Source: Candidatus Cloacimonadota bacterium
GTDB taxonomy: Bacteria > Cloacimonadota > Cloacimonadia > Cloacimonadales > JAFGVF01
DNA: 8,910 bases
Direction of reading: 5' to 3'
NCBI GenBank assembly: GCA_016938155.1
Contig: JAFGVF010000077.1
Coordinates: 1-8,910, forward strand
This document shows, one piece after another, positions 1 to 6,600 of the stretch (positions are counted from its first letter, which is position 1; each line of letters starts with the position of its first letter). The notes below the pieces were generated by a model that was given only the letters and a program-made list of their open reading frames with translations, was not told the DNA's origin and did no database searches. Position numbers and translations under genes: made by a program.

Positions 1-64
1 AACCTATATATTGCATATATTCTCGTACATAATTGTACTATACTTTGTCGGGGGAGTGTATTAA
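1..64 (+). CDS. C-terminal tail of an upstream membrane protein (partial, 5' end outside window)
   Basis: Reading from base 2, the frame is open from the window edge to a TAA at 62-64. It encodes about 20 residues, almost all hydrophobic or aromatic (TYILHIFSYIIVLYFVGGVY). This looks like the end of a last transmembrane helix. The stop overlaps the next start codon by one base (TAATG), the usual sign of translational coupling within one operon. In operons of this kind the gene before the NuoH-like subunit is often an antiporter-like membrane subunit (NuoL/M/N or Mrp type), so that is the best guess. The visible tail is too short to tell which, and it could also be a chance open frame. Confidence 0.55.
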   Translation, partial: TYILHIFSYIIVLYFVGGVY

Positions 65-972
65 TGAGTATTATAACTAAAATCCTTTATGCCTTCGTCT
101 CTCTTGCGGTAGTAACAGTTTGGGGTTTAACTCTTAACGGAATGGTTCGTAAAATCTTTGCTCGAGTCCAAGGGAGAATAGGACCTCCGGTATGGCAGCC
201 ATTTGTGGATATTATAAAGAATAATGCAAAAAGAACCGCTATCAGTCACGGTGTGATGTATTTTCTTGGACCGATTTTCCGCATAGCGGGTGGTATCGGA
301 ACATATATGTTTATACCTGTCATCTTCGGTTCGGAGTTATTCTCTAACTTCTCCATGTCGGGTGATGTACTCCTTGTGATGTACTTCATCTTCTTCGGGC
401 AGTTGGGAATGGCACTTGGAGCAGGAGAAGGCGGTCACCCATACTCAGCATTGGGAGTTAGTCGCGGATTGGCTCAGATGACAGCATTTGAAGTACCGTT
501 TGCCCTCTCTGTGATCAGTCTGGTAATTCAATACCATACTTTGAATATTACAGAGATTGTAGCTGCTCAGCAAGGTGGAATTCTTGCATGGACGATGTTT
601 ACAAATCCACTTGCAGTAATTGCTGCGATGATATCCATGCTTGGAATGAATATGTATAACCCCTTCTCGATAGTTATAGCACCTCAGGAAATACCAATGG
701 GGCCACCAACTGAATATCAGGGTTCATTCCTTGGATTGCTTGCAACAAATCGTGGTATCTTTGCCGGAGCTAAACTCGTGCTTTTCATGAACCTGTATTT
801 CGGTGGTGCTACGACACTGCCAATATTGATGATGAAAACTTTTGCAATCTATATGTTCAGTGTGTTCATCGGAGCTGCATATCCAAGATTCAAGACTGAA
901 GATTCCATAAGATTCTTTTTAAAAATACCGACAGCAATAGGCATCCTGGCTATTGTTATTACCTACTTATAG
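64..972 (+). CDS. NuoH/HyfC/EchB-like membrane subunit of a complex I-like oxidoreductase
   Basis: 302-residue polytopic membrane protein with about eight hydrophobic segments, of the family that joins the soluble arm to the ion-pumping arm in complex I and group 4 hydrogenases. Family marks seen: ARVQGRIGPPVWQPFVDIIK (about residues 33-52), a GVSRGLAQMTAFEVPF block (131-146) with the conserved Glu of helix 5 at E143, the PQEIPMGPPTEYQG loop (207-220) with E209 and E217, and YPRFKTEDSIRF near the end (273-284). The first block resembles the hydrogenase-4 type (QGRxGPxxxQPxxD) more than the NuoH type. ATG at 64 has GGGGGAG at 50-56, seven bases upstream, and overlaps the stop of the preceding frame. 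In this family the protein forms the start of the proton path and part of the quinone-like cavity; which of these applies here depends on the unknown substrate. Confidence 0.92.
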   Translation: MSIITKILYAFVSLAVVTVWGLTLNGMVRKIFARVQGRIGPPVWQPFVDIIKNNAKRTAISHGVMYFLGPIFRIAGGIGTYMFIPVIFGSELFSNFSMSGDVLLVMYFIFFGQLGMALGAGEGGHPYSALGVSRGLAQMTAFEVPFALSVISLVIQYHTLNITEIVAAQQGGILAWTMFTNPLAVIAAMISMLGMNMYNPFSIVIAPQEIPMGPPTEYQGSFLGLLATNRGIFAGAKLVLFMNLYFGGATTLPILMMKTFAIYMFSVFIGAAYPRFKTEDSIRFFLKIPTAIGILAIVITYL

Positions 973-981
973 GGAGAATTG

Positions 982-1662
982 ATGAAAGAAAAAGATAAAC
1001 CGGAAGAAACCAAAGCTCTAAAGCAGGCAAAAGATAACTGGACAGTGGACGAAAACACACTTGCCAATGCCGATTTGCCTGAGGAAGAGCGGGATTGGTT
1101 TTGTGATGCCAGACCAAAGGTAGTAAAGCCCGTATCATGGGATCCGATGGAGAAGTTCCTGAATTGGGCACGAGCCCACAGTTTATGGATACTTGCCTTC
1201 GGAACCGGTTGCGGAGCTGTTGAATTGCGTCCACTCTTAACGGCAAGATATGACATCTCCAGATTTGGAATGGCACCCCGTCCAACCCCCCGTCAGTCCT
1301 CAGTGTTCATGATTGGTGGATATGTTTCAATCAAAACATTGAAGAGAATAGTCCGCAGTTATGAGGAGATGCAGGGACCGAAGTTTGTGGTTGCAGTATG
1401 CTCATGTGCTATAAATGGTGGCATGTACTGGGACTCATATAATACAGTAAAACGAATTGACCATTATATTCCTGTGGATGTGTATGTTACTGGATGTATG
1501 CCTCGTCCTGAGGCTGTACTTGCCGGATTCCAGAAACTACAGGAACTCATTATGGCAGGTAAAGCTGAAGGTCAAAATCTCTATGCCGAAAATTTCGACT
1601 GGTATAAAGCAAATCAGAAACAAGTCATAACAGACTGGAATATGCCGGATTACAATTGGTAA
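982..1662 (+). CDS. NuoB-like [4Fe-4S] subunit (PSST / hydrogenase small-subunit family) with altered cluster ligands
   Basis: 226-residue soluble subunit that should carry the last iron-sulfur cluster (N2 or proximal type) next to the NuoD-like active site. Family marks: GTGCGAVELRP (residues 75-85), ARYDISRFGMAPRPTPRQS (88-106), CSCAINGGMY (140-149) and VDVYVTGCMPRPEA (165-178). Complex I has two adjacent Cys before xVE (SCCxVE). Here the second is Gly (C77, then G78), while an extra Cys (C140) sits two residues before the conserved C142; C172 is the fourth canonical ligand. The N-terminal 60 residues are charged and not typical of the family. A TTG at 979 is also in frame, but AGGGAG at 971-976 gives a sensible five-base spacing only to the ATG at 982. 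Nine bases separate it from the previous stop. Confidence 0.93.
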   Translation: MKEKDKPEETKALKQAKDNWTVDENTLANADLPEEERDWFCDARPKVVKPVSWDPMEKFLNWARAHSLWILAFGTGCGAVELRPLLTARYDISRFGMAPRPTPRQSSVFMIGGYVSIKTLKRIVRSYEEMQGPKFVVAVCSCAINGGMYWDSYNTVKRIDHYIPVDVYVTGCMPRPEAVLAGFQKLQELIMAGKAEGQNLYAENFDWYKANQKQVITDWNMPDYNW

Positions 1663-1668
1663 GTGAAT

Positions 1669-2193
1669 ATGAATAAAATATACGAAGATTTATCCTCCAG
1701 ATTTACCCTAAGCGATTATCACCAACAGCGGGATAATCTTGCCTTTGTGACGGTCGAGAAAGCACAGCTTGTCTCAGCAATTACTTATATGAGAGATTAT
1801 CTTAAATTCACTCATCTGGTATTGATGACATCTGTTGACTGGCTGGAGCAGGGCAAGTTTCAATTAACCTATCTGCTTCATAACTACGAGCTTCATGTAA
1901 ATTTCGGGCTCAAAGTAATGTTGGATAGAGACAATGCCGTGATGGATACTATTCATCACCTCTGGGGACATGCCAGAGTCTATCAAAGAGAACTGCATGA
2001 GATGTTCGGGATTGATTTTCCCGGAAGCCCGGGCGTAAATGAACCCATGATTTTAGAAAGTTGGCAAGGTCCTCCTCCTATGCGGCGGGATTTTGATACT
2101 AAGAAATACTCAGAAGAAACTTTTGACCATCGTCCACGCCAACATGTGGAACCGGAAGACTATCTGAGACAAAATCTGTACCCGGAGGACTAA
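1669..2193 (+). CDS. NuoC-like subunit (complex I 30-kDa family)
   Basis: About 174 residues, close to the length of stand-alone NuoC-type subunits. The 30-kDa family signature is clear in the C-terminal half: YQRELHEMFGIDFPG (about residues 105-119) followed by SWQGPPPMRRDF (131-142), equivalent to the ERExxDxFGI...HPxxRRDF pattern. It has no cofactor motif; in this family the protein is a scaffold that packs against the NuoD-like and NuoI-like subunits. Start choice is uncertain. A GTG at 1663 directly follows the upstream TAA and would add two residues, but it has no ribosome binding site, whereas GGTAAG (1658-1663) sits five bases before the ATG at 1669. Translation is probably coupled to the NuoB-like gene either way. 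Confidence 0.9.
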   Translation: MNKIYEDLSSRFTLSDYHQQRDNLAFVTVEKAQLVSAITYMRDYLKFTHLVLMTSVDWLEQGKFQLTYLLHNYELHVNFGLKVMLDRDNAVMDTIHHLWGHARVYQRELHEMFGIDFPGSPGVNEPMILESWQGPPPMRRDFDTKKYSEETFDHRPRQHVEPEDYLRQNLYPED

Positions 2194-2194
2194 G

Positions 2195-3352
2195 ATGAAT
2201 GATAAATACCCGCCAATAGTTGACGGTAAATCCGTCTATGACCTTGATAGTCAGAAATATTTGAAAATGTGGCAAGGTCCTCAGCATCCCGGTGTTACCG
2301 GAAATATGAGCCTTGAACTTGATATAAGTGGTGATCAGATAATTAAATGTAATACACATGTTGGTTATCTGCATCGCGGTTTTGAAAAGCTGATGGAACG
2401 CAGACGCTATATAAACTGCTTCCCGATTGTTTGCCGAATCTGTGTTCCGGAACCCGATACCAATGAATACCTATTCGCAGCTGCTACAGAGGAACTTCTG
2501 GGTGTTGAGATACCGGAAAGAGCAAAGTGGCTTAGAACCCTGGATTTAGAGCTTTCCCGTCTCGCCAGTTTCTTCATGTGGATTGGCGGTCAGAGCGGAG
2601 CTTTTGGTTCCGGCACGGTAGCTCAGTGGTCAATTGCCTATCGTGATTATGTTCTTGATCTGTTTGAAGAGCTCACAGGAGCCCGTATATATCACATGTA
2701 TATGATCCCGGGCGGTGTTCGCGGAGGACTTCCGGAAGGCTGGATACAGCATGCCGAGAAGGTTCTCGATGGTGCTTCCAAGCTTCTGGATGAGATTTAC
2801 TATGTGACCTTCCATAACTCTGTCTTTAAATCCCGTGCAAAGGGACTTGGGATAATCACACCTGATCTAATCGATAGATTCGGGGTTGTCGGTCCCAATG
2901 TCCGTGGTAGCGGAATAGCCAGAGATTTGCGTAAGGATAGTCCATATCTCGTATATGACCAATTGGATTTCAATATTGAAACCGAGACCGCAGGTGATAC
3001 CTATGCCCGTACCCTGGTTCGCTGGAAAGAGATGCATCAGTCTATCAGCCTGATTCGCCAAATCATCATGCTCATGCCCAAGAGTGGTCCACTTTATACG
3101 ACTCTTCCTAATGTCCTGCATCTGAAAGTACCGGCAGGTGAAACCTATGTTAAAGCAGAGTCAACCCGCGGAGAATATGGTTACTATATGGTATCCGACG
3201 GTTCTGAGTTCCCTCGAAAAGTTACCGTCAGAGGTCCATCATATTCTCATGGGATGGCACTTTTAGAGCATCTGGCAGTTGGAGTTAACATCGCAGATAC
3301 GCACGGATTAATGATTTCATTGCATACATATCCGCCTGAGATTGAGAGGTAA
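2195..3352 (+). CDS. NuoD-like large (49-kDa family) subunit lacking both [NiFe] and quinone-site signatures
   Basis: 385-residue soluble subunit of the NuoD / group 4 [NiFe]-hydrogenase large-subunit family. Marks: MWQGPQHPGVTGNMSLEL (residues 25-42), GYLHRGFEKLMERR (57-70), ERAKWLRTLDLELSRLASF (108-126), MIPGGVRGGLPEGW (170-183), GPNVRGSGIARDLRKD (233-248) and GDTYARTLVRWKEM (267-280). Hydrogenases bind Ni-Fe with RxCxxC near residue 80 and DPCxxC at the C-terminus. Here the C-terminus is ISLHTYPPEIER with no Cys, so a normal Ni-Fe centre cannot form. A Cys group C75, C80, C83 (CFPIVCRIC) sits near the first hydrogenase motif but out of its usual register. The quinone-binding second His of complex I (HPxxHG) is Thr here (HPGVTG). 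Start is supported by GGAGG at 2184-2188, six bases upstream. The electron acceptor cannot be assigned. Confidence 0.93.
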   Translation: MNDKYPPIVDGKSVYDLDSQKYLKMWQGPQHPGVTGNMSLELDISGDQIIKCNTHVGYLHRGFEKLMERRRYINCFPIVCRICVPEPDTNEYLFAAATEELLGVEIPERAKWLRTLDLELSRLASFFMWIGGQSGAFGSGTVAQWSIAYRDYVLDLFEELTGARIYHMYMIPGGVRGGLPEGWIQHAEKVLDGASKLLDEIYYVTFHNSVFKSRAKGLGIITPDLIDRFGVVGPNVRGSGIARDLRKDSPYLVYDQLDFNIETETAGDTYARTLVRWKEMHQSISLIRQIIMLMPKSGPLYTTLPNVLHLKVPAGETYVKAESTRGEYGYYMVSDGSEFPRKVTVRGPSYSHGMALLEHLAVGVNIADTHGLMISLHTYPPEIER

Positions 3353-3354
3353 TA

Positions 3355-5160
3355 ATGAATTTAAAAGATGTTTTATCCCCCCTATATGTCTGGAAAAGGG
3401 CTTTCGAAAAGCCTTATACTATAAAAACGTTAAAAGAACCAAGACCCGGCGCTGACCGCTACCGTGGTTTTCATCAAAACGACCTGGATAAATGTATAGG
3501 TTGTGGTTCTTGTGCGGAGATATGTCAAAATGTCTCCATTGATATGATTCCTGTTTCGGAAACCAAAGAAGGCGACAGCGGACTTCGGCCTAAGATTGAC
3601 TACGGTCGTTGCTGCTGGTGCGCCTTGTGCGTGGATATCTGTCCATCCGGTTCCTTAACTATGTCCAATGCTTATACATGGGTGGAAGAGGGACTGGACA
3701 AAGATGTTCGAGAGACCTTTTGTTTTACCCCGGGAGTTGATAAGAAACCCTGGGATAATGAAGAAAAAGGCTACAGAAGGCTGGAAGGTTATGAGCTTTC
3801 AATCCTCGAGAGAGTGAAGATGGAAGAGCTTGCCCCTGCAGAGCGTGTGAACTCCTTCATTGAAATGGTGAAGGGATTCTCAAAAGAACAGGCAAAGAAA
3901 GAAGCAGACCGCTGTATTGAATGCGGTATCTGCACTGCCACCTGTCCGGGACACATGGATATTCCGGGTTACATACGAGCAATTCGCGAGGATGATATTG
4001 AAGCCGGAATCAAGATTCTTTATGCTACCAATCCTCTCCCGGGAGTTTGTGGGCGTATCTGTACCCGTCGCTGTGAAGAGGTTTGTTCTCTTTCACTTAG
4101 AGGTGAAGCTGTCTCGATTCGCTGGCTGAAGCGTTATTTGACCGATAGTGTGGAAGCTGAGAAATATCGTGATCTGCTTCATGATGAGGTTGTGCCCTCC
4201 GGTAAGAAAGTAGCCATAATAGGTGCAGGTCCCGGTGGACTTAGTGCTGCCTACTATCTACTCAGAATGGGACACAGTGTCGAGATATTTGAACAGAATG
4301 AAGCTGCAGGCGGTATGCTTCGTTACGGTATTCCTGAATACAGATTGCCCTACGGTAGTCTGGATAAGGATATTGATTTCATCATAAGTCTGGGTGCAAA
4401 AGTGCATTTGAATACTAAAGTCGGCAGAGATGTCAACTTCGATGATATCTATAAAGACTTTGATGCAATCTTTGCAGGGATAGGTCTTTCCGAGTCATTT
4501 AAAATCGGGGTTGAAGGTGAAGACCTTCCGAATGTAACCTCAGGTTTGAATATATTGAAACTTGTTACTTTGGGACAAGACCCCCAACTCGGTGATGATG
4601 TTGTTGTTATCGGTGGTGGTAATGTTGCAATGGATGCTGCCAGAACAGCCCGTCATCTCGGAGCAAAAGCCAAAGTCTTGTATCGAAGAAGACTCGAAGA
4701 CATGCCGGCTGACCCGGTCGAAGTCAGAGAAGCAATCGAAGAAGATGTTGAGTTCATCACTCAGGGAATCCCGCTCAAGATTGAACAAGCTCCAGACGGA
4801 AAGCTTGATTTGATTTGGGGTAAAGCTGAGATGGTTGACGACGGCTCAGGCAAGCGTCCTTCTCCTGTTCTTATCGAAGGCAGTCGCGAAGTGATGCGAG
4901 TCAGTAAAGTTATAGCTGCCATCGGTCAAGGGGCTGAATACGGTTGGCTTGAAGGCGAAACGACTAAGCAGGTTAAACTCGGTAAGTGGAAGATTGAAGC
5001 TGACCGTTGGGGTAGAACAGATGATCAGAAGATTTATATCGGAGGTGATATGTTTAATAAAACCGCTGACGCAATCAGTGCCATTGCCGACGGACATCGT
5101 AGTGCCCGTTCCATAGACAGCTATCTTGCCGGTGAAGAATACCCTAAAGACAGATTCTAA
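3355..5160 (+). CDS. Fusion: NuoI-like 2x[4Fe-4S] ferredoxin + GltD/NfnB-like FAD, NAD(P)H oxidoreductase
   Basis: 601 residues in two parts. Part 1 (about 1-115) is a NuoI-type ferredoxin with two CxxCxxCxxxC sets: C47/C50/C53/C57 and C86/C89/C92/C96 (the second followed by Pro). Part 2 (about 160-601) is a complete GltD-type flavoprotein: cluster region C187/C190/C193/C197 and C232/C236/C240/C244, FAD site GAGPGG (290-295) with E313, second dinucleotide site GGGNVAMDAARTA (420-432) followed by YRRR (443-446) and DMPADP, and the closing FAD motif YIGGD (561-565). The arginines after the second site favour NADP(H) over NAD(H), by analogy with GltD and NfnB. No glutamate synthase large subunit is near, and it is the last gene of a complex I-like operon. 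It probably feeds electrons between NAD(P)H and the NuoB/NuoD-like core, replacing NuoE/F/G. GAGAGG at 3344-3349 precedes the ATG. Confidence 0.93.
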   Translation: MNLKDVLSPLYVWKRAFEKPYTIKTLKEPRPGADRYRGFHQNDLDKCIGCGSCAEICQNVSIDMIPVSETKEGDSGLRPKIDYGRCCWCALCVDICPSGSLTMSNAYTWVEEGLDKDVRETFCFTPGVDKKPWDNEEKGYRRLEGYELSILERVKMEELAPAERVNSFIEMVKGFSKEQAKKEADRCIECGICTATCPGHMDIPGYIRAIREDDIEAGIKILYATNPLPGVCGRICTRRCEEVCSLSLRGEAVSIRWLKRYLTDSVEAEKYRDLLHDEVVPSGKKVAIIGAGPGGLSAAYYLLRMGHSVEIFEQNEAAGGMLRYGIPEYRLPYGSLDKDIDFIISLGAKVHLNTKVGRDVNFDDIYKDFDAIFAGIGLSESFKIGVEGEDLPNVTSGLNILKLVTLGQDPQLGDDVVVIGGGNVAMDAARTARHLGAKAKVLYRRRLEDMPADPVEVREAIEEDVEFITQGIPLKIEQAPDGKLDLIWGKAEMVDDGSGKRPSPVLIEGSREVMRVSKVIAAIGQGAEYGWLEGETTKQVKLGKWKIEADRWGRTDDQKIYIGGDMFNKTADAISAIADGHRSARSIDSYLAGEEYPKDRF

Positions 5161-5190
5161 GACCGTATAATTTGCTATGAATAAAGCATA

Positions 5191-5214
5191 GGGCACAGTA
5201 ATGTGCCCTTTTTT
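5191..5214 (+). terminator. Rho-independent terminator of the complex I-like operon
   Basis: GGGCAC (5191-5196), six-base loop AGTAAT, GTGCCC (5203-5208), then six T (5209-5214). The six-pair stem has five G-C pairs and lies 30 bases after the stop of the fusion gene. A weaker upstream hairpin, CTATG (5175-5179) with CATAG (5187-5191), shares base 5191 with the terminator stem, so the two cannot both form fully. Confidence 0.9.
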
Positions 5215-5263
5215 CAATAAAGGGATAAATTTTGAGAAATCTATCTAATTTAAGAAATAGCAT

Positions 5264-5279
5264 TTGACATATATATACT
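5264..5279 (+). promoter_or_regulatory. Possible promoter elements ahead of the secreted-protein pair
   Basis: A perfect TTGACA (5264-5269) lies between the terminator and the gene at 5324, in an A+T-rich stretch. No good TATAAT lies 16-18 bases downstream (GGAGAA at 5287-5292). TATACT at 5274-5279 looks like a -10 box but is only four bases from TTGACA. A promoter is expected here because the terminator ends the previous transcript, but the exact elements are uncertain. Confidence 0.3.
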
Positions 5280-5323
5280 TTTACCGGAGAAATGACAAGT
5301 GAAAATCTCAAAGGACTATAAAA

Positions 5324-6592
5324 ATGCATAAGATAGTGATTATTGGGTTATTACTTATTTTTTCTGTTTGTATATTCAGCCAAGTTATTCACCATAACCC
5401 ACTTAAAGGGTATTTATTGCTGAAATCTGAAATTAAAGAGATACCCAATAGCATTGAAATTCAGCTATTAGATAGATTAGATACACAATACATGCATTCA
5501 TTGTTTTACGACGCATTGTTAATCGTATATACAGATTGTGATAGTATTCAAGTTGTATTAAATAATTATTATAATGCATATAAAGTGAAGGAATTTGACT
5601 CAGGTTTTTTGGTCTTTATCCCGGGTGGAACAACATTTTTTAGGTTAAGTAAGAATAAGTATATCCCAACCTGTTCTTATTTTGCTCCGGGATTGAAAAA
5701 TGGGCATGTTTACTCCATCGAAGTTGAAGCTCTTGATGGTAAAAGACCGGATTCGGCAATTCCAAGTGCTGCATATGCTTACCCTGAAGCAAACACGGAT
5801 ACAACTCAGCAAATAGTTATACAAAAAAATGATGATGACTACATAGAAGATTTTATCACTCTAAAACAAGCAGATAAAACATGCTTCAATAATTTAACAA
5901 TTTATACAAAAAGATTATCATCAGAAGACAGGATAAATGTAGATACAGATTTTCTAATATTTGCAAGTCTTAACGGCTGTGAGTTTGATAAACCGATTAC
6001 TATAGATAATGTTGATTATTATTCCAATCCGGCTTTACCTTGGGGCAAATACACAATAGCTTCCAAAGGGGATAGATTTACCAAATTCTTCACTGAAACA
6101 ACAGTAGACAAGAAGTACAAAGATTTGATAACATTTACTATAAATACACGCATCAATGAGAATAGAGAGTATTTAAAGTATAGGAGCTTCAATGCCAAAC
6201 TTATCGATGATGAGGGCAGTTATCCTGTCTGGATTGATGAAAATACACTTACTCAACTTAAGGAAGGAATGATAGAGTTTTCTTTTGACTCAACTGGTGA
6301 GTTAAGGAAAGGAAGAACTCCCAAAACCAATCAATATGATACTCCTCCCTTAATCACCGAGTTTTCACATATCAATCAAGATGTTGATGAGCAAGATATT
6401 GATAAAGTTATACTGTTGGAAATTGAGATTTTGGCAGATGGATTAATAGGTGAAATCATCATAAAGGATACTCCTGATCTCAAATACAATGATGCAACAA
6501 TAAATTGTGTGAGGCAATGGAAGTTCAGACCAGCAAAATTAAATGGTGATGCTGTTGCTTGTTGGATAACAGTCCCATTGAATATCAATTGA
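5324..6592 (+). CDS. Secreted protein of unknown function with TonB-like C-terminal domain (first paralogue)
   Basis: 422 residues. The N-terminus (MHKIVIIGLLLIFSVCIFSQ) is a signal peptide or possible uncleaved anchor; there is no lipobox, since the residue before Cys is Val. Residues about 30-140 form a beta-rich domain with LLIVYTDCDSIQV, GFLVFIPGGTTFFRL and NGHVYSIEVEAL, matched in order by the next gene. The last 61 residues (362-422) resemble the TonB C-terminal domain: VILLEIEILADG, a DATINCVRQWKFRPAKLNG core and a closing ITVPLNI. The N-terminal Pro-rich linker of classic TonB is absent, so it is not a standard energy transducer; such domains also occur in outer-membrane or periplasmic proteins of Bacteroidetes-like bacteria. 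AAGGA at 5311-5315 is eight bases before the ATG. It is visibly richer in A+T than the operon upstream. Role unknown. Confidence 0.85.
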   Translation: MHKIVIIGLLLIFSVCIFSQVIHHNPLKGYLLLKSEIKEIPNSIEIQLLDRLDTQYMHSLFYDALLIVYTDCDSIQVVLNNYYNAYKVKEFDSGFLVFIPGGTTFFRLSKNKYIPTCSYFAPGLKNGHVYSIEVEALDGKRPDSAIPSAAYAYPEANTDTTQQIVIQKNDDDYIEDFITLKQADKTCFNNLTIYTKRLSSEDRINVDTDFLIFASLNGCEFDKPITIDNVDYYSNPALPWGKYTIASKGDRFTKFFTETTVDKKYKDLITFTINTRINENREYLKYRSFNAKLIDDEGSYPVWIDENTLTQLKEGMIEFSFDSTGELRKGRTPKTNQYDTPPLITEFSHINQDVDEQDIDKVILLEIEILADGLIGEIIIKDTPDLKYNDATINCVRQWKFRPAKLNGDAVACWITVPLNIN

Positions 6593-6600
6593 GGTGGATA

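Noticed and set aside
959..1285. Minus-strand open frames opposite the NuoB-like gene
   Set aside because: They lie opposite a strongly conserved gene, show no family motif and have no ribosome binding site.
2195..3352. Active energy-converting [NiFe] hydrogenase (Ech/Mbh/Hyf)
   Set aside because: The C-terminal DPCxxC pair is absent, and the first Cys motif is out of register.
64..5160. Standard NADH:quinone complex I (nuo) operon
   Set aside because: Gene order, the GltD fusion, the lost quinone His and the changed NuoB ligands do not fit, and no NuoE/F/G is present in the window.
3817..5160. Separate glutamate synthase small subunit gene
   Set aside because: It is continuous in frame with the NuoI-like part, and no large subunit is nearby. 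The internal frame carries no better start.
5264..5283. Bacteroidetes-type promoter (TTTG / TAnnTTTG)
   Set aside because: TACTTTTA resembles the -7 box, but it lies only about nine bases after TTG instead of about twenty.
5144..5329. Minus-strand 61-residue open frame across the terminator
   Set aside because: It spans the terminator hairpin and the end of the fusion gene and shows no protein-like features.
5324..5390. Lipoprotein signal in the first secreted protein
   Set aside because: The only early Cys follows Val (IFSVC), which does not fit a lipobox.
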